Shown: one piece after another, positions 36,679-50,300 of the stretch | How positions within the stretch are numbered: the first letter of the stretch is position 1 | Layout of the letters: the number at the start of each line of letters is the position of its first letter | Assembly (NCBI RefSeq): GCF_003672135.1 | Contig: NC_039517.1 | Coordinates: 4,712,001 to 4,776,000 of the forward strand | Source: Ooceraea biroi | Lineage: Eukaryota; Arthropoda; Insecta; Hymenoptera; Formicidae | Length of the DNA stretch: 64,000 bases | Reading direction: 5' to 3' | Made by a program: the position numbers and the translations under genes | The notes under the pieces: model-generated | Database searches by the model: none | What the model was told of the DNA's origin: nothing | What the model saw: only the letters and a program-made list of their open reading frames with translations

Positions 36679-39600
36679 CTGTAAAAGAAATTATGTATTC
36701 CTATTATTAATACGTTTATTAACTCGTATATTCACATTTAACATACTTAATACTACTTATTAATAAACGTACATAATTAATAAAGAAACATTTCTGATCG
36801 CAAAATGCTCTAGTAAATAATACTGTTAAAATTATATTACGTGAATAAATGCGTAAACAAAAGGGAACACGGGCCAGATTTTGAGGCTTGCGCCTTCGGT
36901 TAGATCACGTGACACCAGCGTCCCAATTATAATTTTATACCGACTCCGCCAGCTTGGCACGATATTCTGGTTCGCGGGATACATTTATTTATCAGCCGCT
37001 AAATAGTCCGCTTTTAGATTCGCGGTCGATATCGTTCGGTAAAGGACGACGCGTGGTGGTATAAGCGAAGCGAATGTCTTAATAAAATCATATCACTTCG
37101 CCTTACAGTTATTCCAATAACGTAATTATTCACACACACATCCGCGAGATTTTGAAGAGTTTGAGATTTCCTATTTTTCACATTAATAACTCTGAGTCTT
37201 CTCGGGTGATCTTGAAAGCGATTTTTGAAAAGAAAAATTTCAGATTATTATTTCTCCACTATTTTCAAATTAAAAAATTGCAGATATCGCAGCAATGCAA
37301 CAGCAATTGCGAAAAGTGTACGTTAGTTCATCAAAAAATATGCCGCTAAAAATTCAATCAATTTCAAAAATTGCCAGTATCTCTTATTAAATGATCCCAT
37401 GAAAGATTACAATCGCTGTTGCATTGCTGCGATATACTGATTTTATTCGATACATTATTTAAAGCGTAAAGACGTAAACAACTCTCATAGACCGAGCAAA
37501 TGGATTTCCAATTAATTTCGCCCTCCGTCGCGCTGGATCATTATTTAAAACGATTTAACGGGACAATTAAAGTTCTTTGTTAATTAAGGAACGAAAGTAT
37601 TGTTTCGGAGGGGCGATGCAAAGCGCAAGAGGTAGGTATTCGAATCTCCGTCGCGACGAAGATCAGATTACCCCGGCTGGAACCCAGCCGCCAGATGGTA
37701 GGTGGAAAACTGTTCGGCTGCCTCGACACTCTCACGACCCTTTACGTGCGGTTAAAACGCGTCTACAGGAAGTTTCAAAGCGAGCGGGCGGTACAAAATG
37801 CGGCCTCTTCAGAGCAGGAGCGTCCCCGAGAATGAAGCGAGCACCTTTCGCGACATTCGACATGTTAAACAATTTATGAAGGAACTTATCGATTTATGTA
37901 ACAATAAGAAAGTTTAAGTGTAATTTTGGAAAAATTTAGCTTGTCACATCGAGTGCCAAAACAATGACGCTCGCAAGTGCGATCCGAAGATACTATTCAA
38001 CATGATTAGCACTATATATCTTATATTATTATATTTATAATATTTTATATCTATAATATGCTATAATGTAGTATAATATTTTATACAATTATATGTGTTA
38101 CCGTAATTTACGAACTGCATCCTGCTGTATGATAACGAGTATTTGTTATTTATGATGTACGGATGCAACAAATAATTTCGCGGAATGCGAATTTAAAAAG
38201 TGTATACAAATATATATTATATTCTATTATTAAAACTTATGCAAATAATATTGTTATGATAATCGTGACTTCTGCGTGGCACACAACACTCATACACTGT
38301 GTACAGCAATACACACTCAACTAAACGTAAGATAATTGGCAGACCGATGAATTTACCTCGCAAAATTATCAGCACCCCTGCAGATATCTAACCGCGTCAA
38401 GCGATAAAAGGAGACTAAGTAAAGCAGATTAGCTTATTTTTTGCGTATATACCTCTGCGGAGGATCTTTCACAATTATCTTCGTACGTACGACAGTGATT
38501 GATATTTTTATGGCAGATATCGTGCTTTGATGAAATCGGAAAGTTAAAAATAATGCGGTAACTTTTTCTAGATCGCAAGAGAGCAATATTGTGTCGCGAT
38601 TCCGAACTGGCCCCCCGCAAACAGAAAAACATTTTCGACTATCAGCGGAAAGCCAAGATCGATTGCACAGTCATGCCCGATATGATAGCGTGTTGTTTAA
38701 CGCTCATATCCACTCGTTTACAATTTGTTGGGCAATTCCATTATCCTTCTAGATGCTTATCGGGGGGCGTAGCAAGAGATATCGCGCGATACTCCAAAAA
38801 CTGTTTGTTGCGAGTTGAGAAAAAAAGAACACTTTGCGATATATAAATTGTCAACATCTCTACAAATAAATCGTCACGAAGGCGTCAATTATCGTCACTT
38901 CCTTGAGGCTCGAACTTTGAAAAGAATTAAATGAACGAATTTGAGATATCTGATAAAACTATCACGTATCGACGCGACGTAATAAAACGGACATACATCC
39001 GTTTGATATGTTATTTGATTACACTACAGTTATCGGTTATTATTGCAACAACGCAAAACACTGAAAGGACTTGCTTCGCCAATAAATAAATAAATCGCCT
39101 TAAATTCGGATTATCCGCTACTCGTACGAACTTATTATTATTAACCGGAAAGTTCGCTGATTTTTTTCAAGCAAAATTCAAGTGCAGAATTTTGTATTAA
39201 TTCTTAAAATAAAACCAATCCAATATTTACTGTAATTTAACAGTATCTACATATAATAATAAAATATGTAATCTGTTACATATGAATGACACATTTTTTA
39301 ATCTCGTGCGACAGACGTAACGAGTGAATAAGCTCGTTATTAACTCGCGCATGATACTTCTGCGTTCGCGATACTTATTTACCTTATTTGTCTGTGCTTT
39401 CCACTTGGGTTATCACTGATCTATCGATTCTATTTGCCCGTTATTGAAAGTATTAAGTACCAAGATAAGTAACTGGCCAAAAGCAGATTTGAAACCGGTT
39501 AAATTAAATACGCTGGCCCGCCCAGTAGCGTATTGTTTATTGAGCTCGTTTTAGACTATACAATATATTGCTAGGAACGTATCAGTTATACAGGAATAGC

Positions 39601-42197
39601 TTAATAATTAATAGGAACGTATATATAAAAACATGAATAACGGGCTTTAGAGATATTTATGCTTTTCTCTTTCTTTCTCTCTTTATTATTATTATTACTC
39701 GAAAAAGATGTATAGCTGTAACAGCTTCGAAAGATGATCTAACGTTCGTCGACGCCTTAGATTCTCCGAAACCGTCCATTTGTTACGGCGCGTAGATTTA
39801 GCAGCGCTTTTTATCCTTACATCTACCTGCGCTTCGGCGAACCGGACGGAAAAAATTTCAGGCAAGATCGGTTGATACGTTGGGTGAAGTGGCATCATTT
39901 CTTTTTTGTCTCACAACAGTCAGCTCGCTCTCGATACAGCACAAACTCACGGATGGTGCTAAGCGATCCATTGTGCTCGTGATCTACTACGCAGCGCGAC
40001 ACAAGTCGATCATAAAACTCCTCTTCTGACTTCTGTAGCCATGAAAAAATACACACAATGGCGATCAGGTTTTATTCCACATTTCATAAATATTTTGTGC
40101 TTGCAAGATAGGATGTATATTTTCTGTTTGTCCACTTCTTTGCCCAATCTCGCAATTCGTTATTCCTATTAGATCTTCCTCGTATACAATTTTATCACAG
40201 TTTTTTACCCATAAGTGCCCCTGAGAAATCCCACTGAATTAGAAATAATTTCATTGATCTGTTATTCTTTTATTACCCTCCTATTCTTGCAATTCAAATG
40301 GTGGCGATATTATCGCGTGGAATGGGGAATTCTTATTGCATTGCCAGATTTGAAGTCCATTTACTGATGAATTAAATTTATCGATGTGCGTTAACATTAA
40401 AAGCCACAAGATTGCAACGTTATCATGCCCTTTATTAACGGCGCAGTATCCTCAAACGTTCGGAGATGAGAAATAGAGACTATCTCAATATCGCTCCCAA
40501 AGTAGCCCGCTTGCCACGAAAGTGGTGCGTCTATTGTCTCAAGCTTATTGAAAGCAACGTAATATCTCTCGAGAGGCCGTTACTGGGTTTCCAGATGTGG
40601 GCAGGCGAACCTTTCTCGTCATATCTGGTGCGAACGCACCCGTATGCCAAACTCAACATTGCCGATGGCTGGCTGAGAAAAAAATCATGAATCATCGTTG
40701 ACTTTGGACGAGTCGCAAGTAGCTTTTAATCATTCGTTCACAAATTAACCTTCTGTAGTTCAAATCAATTCCAGCAACCGAGTCAACATCGAATTCCGTT
40801 TCAGTTTTGGTATTAATAACTCGACGTACCGAGCAGACCCTTCCCTTGTTTGCAATACAAAACATTTCGGAGTCATTAAAATTTTTTATTCCATTTTGTT
40901 GATCACAGTTATATGTCGCTTCTACGGAGAATTGAAGAACTCGCACGTAGAACCCATTTTCATGGATAAGCGTTTGATATTTGAACGCATAGTTCTTAGG
41001 AAAAACAAAACCTTCAAGCTTTCTAGCGAAGAACATTAATCGTTGCTCTTGTTTTGGATGCATCAAAAGCTTCGCGGCTTCGAGTCGCCCATATTCTTGA
41101 GCGTTCCTCCTCTCTCTTCGTCACCGTTCGTCATCTTTGGCAAACGAAAACGGCAAGAAAAAGAGGAGACACGTGAAAGAAGAAAAGGACAAGAGAGAGA
41201 AAGAAAGAGTAATAGTGAGATGAAAAGAGACACGTTACAGGTCGCGACGTTGCCGAGTTGCGGTCTGCGACCCGAGGAATTGTGCAAAAACTTTCGTCCA
41301 ACTGATGCTGCCCTGATCGCATTTCCCCTTTTCTTTCTTTCCAACATTTTACGTCATTCTTATATAAAATACTTTTACATGGAAAAAAATGATATCGGAC
41401 ACTTTCTACAAGTGGCGATTATAGATTTATGTGTCAAATATATTTTATATGTAATAACAGACTGAGAGAGAAGTAAGCATCTAGTAAAATATTAATTAAA
41501 TTAAAATTGTTTTTAGTTTTACAAAAATTAAACAATTCCATTTAAATGTTTATCTAATGTAGTATGAACTAGCTATATACATATATATTTAAATCTATCC
41601 AATCCAATTTGCATAAATAATTGGTTATAATATGACGTGCAATGAACGCGCGCTTAACAGAAATAAGGCATCGAGTATTTTTTATTTTTTCAAAATTATA
41701 TTGCGCTGGCCGAGAAGTCCATGCGGATTTTTTTTAGCAAAACTCAAATTAAGAAATAAAGTTTTACCTTCAAATTCTGCTAAAAAAATCTGCACGGATT
41801 TTCCGATCAATCTAATACAATTTCTCAATTCTAATGCGACAAAAATATATTTCATGTCCCAATCAGTCGTTATCTGTTCTAAATTGACCCTTCGCACGAT
41901 ATCGAAAATACGATAACCCCCACACTTTGAATAACATCACACTGTCTTTCTGTTATCGAAATCAGTTTCATTGTTATTTTGCGATAGAGTTATTACGGGG
42001 CTACGCTATTTTGCAACAAGACTTGCCAGATAAACTTATGATACAGAATAATGACATAATCATGACGCGGATTGAAAAATAAAGCGCATTTTTTTCTTTC
42101 AACACCGACGCTCGTTAGAAAATAACCAAAGTACACTGCTCGATTTTTTTGTACTTTTATCATTGAGATGGAATATGGCTACATAAGTTGGAGATCA

Positions 42198-42228
<31 letters not shown>

Positions 42229-44353
42229 TTATATATACGGCAGTTTTAACTGCAGTTATTTATAACAATTATTGATTTCTTGATAAGCTTGTGTCTTCAA
42301 GAAAATGGCTTGCTGATTGATAAAAAAGAAACATACTAATTATTACACCTTTATGCATCTGTCAAAGTATCCACGTACTTTTTAGTCTTATACTGAGAAA
42401 AAATGCATTAAAAAAAAAGAGTACAGGTAACATAAATAAGTTTGTTTATATAATATTTCGCAATCTTCTTCGAAGTCTTCTTAATGGCAGAAATATGCCT
42501 CAATTTCTTTGTTTTATTTACATTCGTTGAACATTGTTTGAAGCATCAAAACCGCAAATTTTGAAGCGGAGAAAGAAAAGTACAGAACTGAGTTCTCTTT
42601 TATTTTTAGATTCTCGATCTGTACGCCACGATATATACGCGATATGATTTGAGAGACTGCACCGAATTCGTGACGGCGCACCGTTAAATCATAAAAACCA
42701 CCCGCGCGATCTATTTTCGCGCGATCGTTTTGTCGTCGATCCTTGGAGCTTCACAAGTCGAGCTCTTTGCAAAGTTAGTGCAACAGCTAACGGCAAAGCA
42801 ACAGTAAATAGGCCTTGAAGCTGTTGCGGTTGGACAGAAAATCGTCTCGCTAGATCGCTGGATCGGAATTTGGCTTTCCGCGTCCATTTCGTGCGAGCGG
42901 GCGCGAAAATAAATGTTAGAAAAGTATAAACGCTAGCCAATGACGCAGGTCAAATATTCGCACGATCGCATTATTGGTAAGGCGGCTTGACAGCCCGGCT
43001 GATCGCGCGACGTCAAGTCGGAAAAGTCGGCGGATAAATTAGCATTGGCCTTTTTCTACGTACCTGTCTCGCCGCTGGTCGGTATTTTACGAGTTTATCG
43101 GTAATAATCTCCAGCCGGTCTGGTGGCACACAGAAAACACCATGCAAAAACGTAACACAAAGCAGAAATCACGTGTACGACTAGGAGGCGCACGCACATC
43201 GGCAGCAGCACTAACGCAACGACGCGGCGTACAGCCCGTATACACAATACAGATTACAAAAGTGTTATGGCCGCGTTCACGACGTTCATGAATGAAACTA
43301 ACCGCGCTACTAACTTCGCGTCATAATTTCGGCCTGCGGCCAATGGCTTGCGAACGGTTGTACTGTTACGACGTCACGTGATTGCCGTCAGGTTCCCTCG
43401 CAGCTCGGCAGGTGGCTACCGCCTTGGGAATGAAACGTATTTTTCGTAAGTTTAACGTTACACACAGGCGCGCGCTACGCGCGCTATTTTATTTTTCAAT
43501 ATTAACGTTTTATTTATCAATATTTTATCAATATAACCGCACTGACAGCCACTATGACATTCTGACACTCGCAACACGAAGTTCGAGCGAAGCGAGAGAA
43601 CCAATCAGCATCGCGGAAAAGAGGCAACAATGATTTCGATTTAACATTTAACACGGCTTTTTTAAGAGTGGATAAAGCAGACACGAAGTCTTGCAAACTT
43701 GTAAAAGTATATGTGAAAATATATTGTAAGTATAGTTTATAAAACATAAACATGTTGTTCGTCTGTGTTAATATATATAATTAATTTAATGAACTAACGT
43801 ACATTTAATTATCACATTTTGATGAAAATTATAAACTATACTATATACTTGTAATATTTATTGCAAACGATAGAGACTAAAAAATAATTGAGACCGTGAT
43901 ATTGCAAAAGAAATAGAATAGTGGCGCCACTTATCAGAGTTTATTAAAACTAATCGAAATGTTATTTCAATAACAATAATTTCGGTAGACGGCACATTCT
44001 GCAATCTTTTATTGAATATTACAAATAATAAAATAAAATTCTTCGACATAAGTACTGCAATGAAGAAATATCACGTAAAGGTCATTCTCATCGATTGCGA
44101 GATTATAATCCACCAATCAGAGAACTCCATTTTCTTAGTGACTCTTAGCAATGTAAACCAGGCATTATGAAAAAGAGCGGGCTGCGACGGATGGACCATG
44201 GATGAGCAACGCGAGCAGCGTGTACTATGTTTACGTGCTTCGAAATGCTTTTAGGATGTTACTTGATTTCAACGTTGATTACCGAATATTAATGTTTATT
44301 TAACATCTGTTAAGCTCGAACGTCTATCTTGCTAATTACTGTGGATCGTCAGA
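36679..44353. other. Non-coding: 5' region of the minus-strand gene and upstream of the polymerase gene
   Basis: The 5' non-coding exon(s) of the minus-strand gene should lie here or beyond, but I cannot place them. A CpG-rich stretch at about 42,660-43,640 is the best candidate for a promoter or first exon. A GA microsatellite lies at 42,199-42,228. The final 250 bases, including a CCAAT motif near 44,112, are probably the polymerase promoter. A minus-strand open frame of 124 codons at 40,692-41,066 is not recognised and is treated as unproven. Confidence 0.45.
42199..42228. repeat. GA microsatellite
   Basis: About fifteen AG units in AT-rich DNA. Confidence 0.9.
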
Positions 44354-47300
44354 ATGGAAACTTTGCAAAACACGGGAGCTGCCCGTCCCTGGACGAACAA
44401 CAGAAGAAATCCAAATCAAGAAGCCACTGCTTCAGGGTATGACAACTTTTCTAAATAATTATGCGCTTTTGTACACCTGTCTAAATAATTATATGTTTTT
44501 TAATTCCTTAATATTTCAGGGACAATGCACTGGGAAGATTGCTCGAGATCAAGGAGGATATCAGGATTGACGGTGTGTATGGATTTCGTAGAGTCACTGA
44601 CTCCAAGGAGAGAGTAGGATTCTTGCTCAACATGCACGCGGTAGGTAAACCTGGAAGAAGAAGATAGGAGTACATTATATATTTTACATTATCAAGAAAT
44701 TAGAAAATATATTTGTTTCGATGCCTTTGCCGTAGACTGAAATAGTGGAGGATGATAAGCGCATGCTGAGTGGCGTGGATTACTATTTCATTGAGGAGGA
44801 TGCTACAAGGTTCAAAATATCATTGCCATATTCACCGTACTTTTATATTTTATGTCGCAAGAACACGTTTGAGGAAGTGTCGACATTTTTATCTAAAAAG
44901 TATACAGGCGTATTGGCAAAAATTGAGACGCTTTATAAAGAAGATCTTGATTTGGTAAGATGGACTTGATTGCAATTTATCTTATTGCTTAATAGCTCTT
45001 AATTAATTAATTAATTTTTAAATGTTTTGTTTAATATTAGTTTTCTTCTCTCTCCTTTTTTCTTTCTTACGTTTTGTCTTTTCTCTTTTTTTGAGGAAAA
45101 AATATTTCTTTTATTTTTCTCTTTCATCTTTCATTTTTTAAAATATTATTTCAGCCTAATCATTTGATTGGTTTAAAACAAAAGTATCTGAAGCTCTCTT
45201 TTGCGAACACTGTCGATTTGACAAAAGTTAAGCGCGACATTATGCGTGCTGTTAAAGTCAACAAAGAGCGAGAGAAAAGTAATACCTATTATACAGATAT
45301 GCTGGCAACCACGTTGCAGCCAAGTGAACAGGATAGCAGTAAGCAAACCTTAGATCACATGGATAATGTTCTTGATATTCGGTAATTATACACAAATACA
45401 TATATTTTTAATTGTTTGTTAATTAATTTCCTTAACTAATTTTTCACTTATTTAAGTCTTTCCTCACTTTTTGTTAACATGACATCATAAAATAATATTA
45501 TTCAGGGAACACGATGTGCCTCATCATGTTCGAGTGTCCATAGACGCTGGTATTTTCTGTGGCACTTGGTATTCCGTAAAAAGCAGAGGAAGCGAGCCGC
45601 CTCTGATTACGCAAAAAAAGGACATGATTGAGCCGCCTGAACCTATTGTACTAGCGTATGATATTGAAACCACGAAGTTGCCGTTAAAATTCCCTGATTC
45701 CAGTTTCGATCAAATTATGATGATATCATACATGATAGACGGCCAGGTAACATATTTCATTCTACTGAATAATATCGAAGGAAATTTATTAATTATATTA
45801 ACGCATCTTTTCTCTTCTAGGGATACTTGATAACGAATAGAGAATTGATCTCGGCAGACATACGCGATTTCGAATACACGCCGAAGCCAGAATTCGAAGG
45901 TCCCTTCGTAATATTTAACGAGCCCAATGAAAAGGCAATGATAGCAAGGTTTTTTGATCACATCAATGAGATAAGGCCGCACATATTCGTGACGTACAAC
46001 GGTGATTTCTTTGATTGGCCGTTCGTCGAGGCTCGAGCGGCTGTGCATAATATGGACATGAAGGAGAGAATCGGTTTCGCGAAGAATCGCGATGGCGTTT
46101 ACGTCAGCAGAGCTGCCATGCACATGGACTGCTTGTGGTATGAATATTCGCGTAAAATATAATTCGCTGTAAATTATTTTTAATAGAAAGCGCGTTAGAA
46201 ATAATTCTTCCCTTTGCACGTAGCTGGGTGAGACGAGACTCGTATCTCCCAGTGGGTTCTCAAAATCTAAAAGCCGTCGCCAAAGCCAAGCTGAGGTATG
46301 ACCCAGTGGAACTCGACCCGGAGGAGATGTGCAGATTGGCATCGGAGGAACCGGAAGTACTTGCCAACTACTCCGTTTCCGACGCCGTGGCAACGTTTTA
46401 TCTCTACCAGAAGTACATTCATCCTTTCATATTTGCATTATGCACCATTATCCCGATGGAGCCTGACGAGGTAAGAAATCGGCGCACCGCAATTGCCGAT
46501 GTGCACGCGTTTCCAGTAGGAAGATGCAAACAACACGTTAGCTTATTCCAGGTGCTCAGAAAGGGATCCGGTACGCTGTGCGAGTCGCTTCTCATGGTGC
46601 AGGCTTTCAGAGCTAACATCATATTTCCGAACAAACAGGAAAGCGAACTAAACAAATTGACAAAAGACGGCCATCTGTTGGATCAGGAGACCTACGTAGG
46701 TGGACACGTGGAAGCGTTGGAGTCCGGCGTCTTCAGGGCCGACATTCCTTGCCGCTTCAAGATCGTGCCGAGCGCCGTGGACGAGTTGATCAGAGGCGCA
46801 GAGAATGCTCTGAAACACACGATTCAAGAGGAGGAGAAAGTGCCGATTGAAGCGGTCACGAATTTCGACGAGATAGTAAACGAAGTTAAAGGAAAACTGA
46901 GAGAGCTTCGCGATCAGCCGCTGAGACTGGAGAACCCTGTGATCTACCACTTGGACGTGGGCGCTATGTATCCGAATATTATTTTGACTAACAGACTGCA
47001 GCCCTCTGCGATAGTGAACGAGATGGATTGCGCGGTGTGCGATTACAACAAGCCTGATGCTCTTTGCCAAAGAAAGATGCAGTGGATGTGGAGAGGCGAA
47101 TATCGTGAGTCTTGTCTTGTATAAAATATTACCTCGACTAGTTTTTATGTTACTTCCCTGATCTGCGAGATAAATTGTTAACGATCAACAAATTTGCAGT
47201 GGCCGCGAGCTTGGGTGAATATCAAAGAATAAAGCAACAATTGGAGACTGAAAGGTTCCCGCCACAATTCCCTGGTGGCTCTAAGAGGGCTTTCCACGAG

Positions 47301-50300
47301 TTGACCACTAAGGAACAAGCTCAGTTTCAGAAGACCAGGCTGACCGAGTACTGCAAAAAGGCTTATAAGAAAGTCAAGATTACCAGAATGGAGGAGAAAA
47401 CCCAAACGGTCTGCCAGAAGGAGAATTCCTTTTACGTCGACACTGTGAGAGCGTTCAGGGATAGAAGATACGAGTACAAAGCGTTGACGAAGGTTGCTAA
47501 GCGGCAAGTGGCCGCGGCGGTCGGCAAAGGCGACGCGGCCGACATAAAGTCTGCCAAGAATCGAGAGGTGCTCTACGATTCTCTTCAGCTCGCGCATAAA
47601 TGCATCCTCAATTCTTTCTACGGTTACGTCATGAGAAAAGGGTGAGCTAGAATGAGATATACAACATTGTAAAATATACACACTTTTGCATCGTGTACAA
47701 TGCTTTCCCATTCTTGTGGAATTTGTTATTTCACATCAAATCTAAGCTAAAATTTGTGTTATCTACTTCGGAATCGCAGGGCACGGTGGCACAGCATGGA
47801 AATGGGTGGCATCGTATGTTACACCGGAGCCCACATCATCATGAAAGCTAGAGAAATTATAGAACAGATCGGTCGCCCGCTGGAACTGGACACCGATGGC
47901 ATATGGTGCATACTGCCCGCGTCTTTTCCAGACTCTCTCGTGGTTCACACCACCCACGAGAAGAAGACGAAGTTCACGATCTCATACCCGAATGCGGTGC
48001 TCAACTTCATGGTGAAGGTACGCGCGACTAAGTGGAAACATACGTCATTCCTTTTTTTTTCTAATCGACTCTGGATTTTGATATTGATTGTTCATGCGCA
48101 GGATCAATTTACTAACGAAGTGTATCACGAGCTCGTGGACAGCGATAATCTCACGTACGAGATCAGACATGAGAATTCTATATTCTTCGAAGTAGACGGT
48201 CCCTACTTAGCGATGGTGTTGCCCGCCGCTAAGGAGGAAGGGAAGAAATTGAAGAAACGCTACGCGGTTTTCAACTTCGACGGTTCCCTGGCCGAGCTGA
48301 AAGGATTCGAGGTAAAAAGGAGGGGCGAGCTGCAACTGATAAAGATCTTCCAGGCTTCCGTTTTCGAGTCCTTCCTGAAGGGCAACACACTGGAGGAATG
48401 TTACGCCTCGGTCGCGAAGGACGCGGATTATTGGCTGGATTTGCTTTACAGCAAGTGTGCGAACATGCCTGATTCCGAGTTGTTCGAGCTGATATCCGAG
48501 AACAAATCTATGTCGCGCAAACTGGAGGAATACGGCGCTCAAAAGTCCACGTCGATCTCCACTGCCAAGAGACTAGCGGAATTCTTAGGCGACGAGATGG
48601 TCAAAGACGCAGGCTTAGCTTGCAGATACATCATAGCGAATAAACCGCAAAGCGCGCCGGTTACCGAGCGCGCGATACCGCTGGCTATCTTTCAGTCGGA
48701 ACCGGCTGTTCGAAGGCATTACCTGAAGAAGTGGTTGAAGGATCCGATGCTGTACAGCGACGATATAAGGGACATTTTGGACTGGAATTACTACATCGAG
48801 CGGCTCGGCAGTGCCATACAGAAGATAATCACGATCCCAGCAGCGATGCAAGGCCTAGCCAATCCAGTCCCAAGAGTGCAACATCCACCCTGGTTGCACA
48901 AGAAAGTAACGGAAAAGAGTGCGTCGCATCGCCAGAAGAAGATCACGGACATGTTCACCGTGACAGTTAAAGAGAATACTCAAAACAGCGGTACCGATGA
49001 ATCTCGCGACATCGAAGATCTCGCGGGGCCGTCGACCAGCTTCAAGAACCCAGTTTCGATCGTTAACAAGAGAAAAAGAGGTCACTCGGAGGAGGAGGCA
49101 ATCAGAGGGAAAAATTGGAGAGAGGTTCTGGGTTCGCCGCCCCCCAAGGGAACAACCAGGCAGGAGACGCTCAAGTGGTTGGAGTTTCACAAGAAGAAAT
49201 GGGCCTTCCAGGCTAAACAGAGACAGCAGTATCGACAGAAAAGAAGTAAGACGGACGAGAGCGATGAAATTACCTGGGGAGTTGTACGCAACACGAATAC
49301 GTCCACTATGACCGGGTTCTTGAGGCGCGCTCAGAGAAAACTGCTGGAGACTCCTTGGCAAATCGTTCAGCTGTGCGAAACAGGCGAGCCCGGTTTGTTC
49401 CGACTGTGGATACTGGTCGACAAGCAGTTGCACCAAGTGCGCCTCGTGGTACCGCGCGTATTTTACGTAAACACGCGCAAAGCACGACCCGACCCGGGAC
49501 CGAACGAGCTGTGGAAGAAGAGCTTCAAGTCTCTGCCGCGCTCTCGGCCGGTGTACAATCTCTACCGGTATTCCCTGCCGGAATCTCTGTTCCAAGAGCA
49601 CAGCCGCGAGCTCCTGGAGGATCTGAGCAAGCCTGAGATCGAGGGGATCTATGAGACGCAAATGTCATTGGAATTTCGAGCTATACTGCAACTGGGATGC
49701 GTGTGCATCGTCGACCGACGAGCCGCGCGCAAGATGGCAGACGGAGCGGATACCTTCACCCTGGATCAGTTGGAGTACAAGAGCATTGCCTTCCAGCCTT
49801 ACCTCAAGCAGACCGAATCGCTCAACTACATATTCTTGTATCATCATTGGAGTTCGAATCACCAAAGGGCACTGTGGGGCCTATTCTTGGGTGCTAGCAG
49901 AAGAGCTCACGTATTCGTCCTGGATTCAGTCGCCTCCAATCAGTTGCCGAACATGAACACGCTGTACGCGCAGGAGCGCAAGGCAGCATTAGAGAAAAAC
50001 GGTGAGGACAAGATGACCCAGGTGCCTAAAACCGTGCAGTTCGTCACGCAAGTCGAGACAAACTTTCAGCAAGTGTGCCGCACGTTGCAAGCAGCCCTGA
50101 CGGCGTACAAGAACGAAGGACATGGCGCTACTATCGTCATCAATCAAACCGCTCTTGACAGGGCGGCGTTGACTGCCGAAATGCCATTGCTCAGCGAGTT
50201 TCCTCTCGTCAGCACGCACGTGCGGGACGCTGAAAATCTCTACAGCACACTGGAGTGGCAGAAGATGGGCGCGAAAACGATGGTCAGGCATTACATGAAC

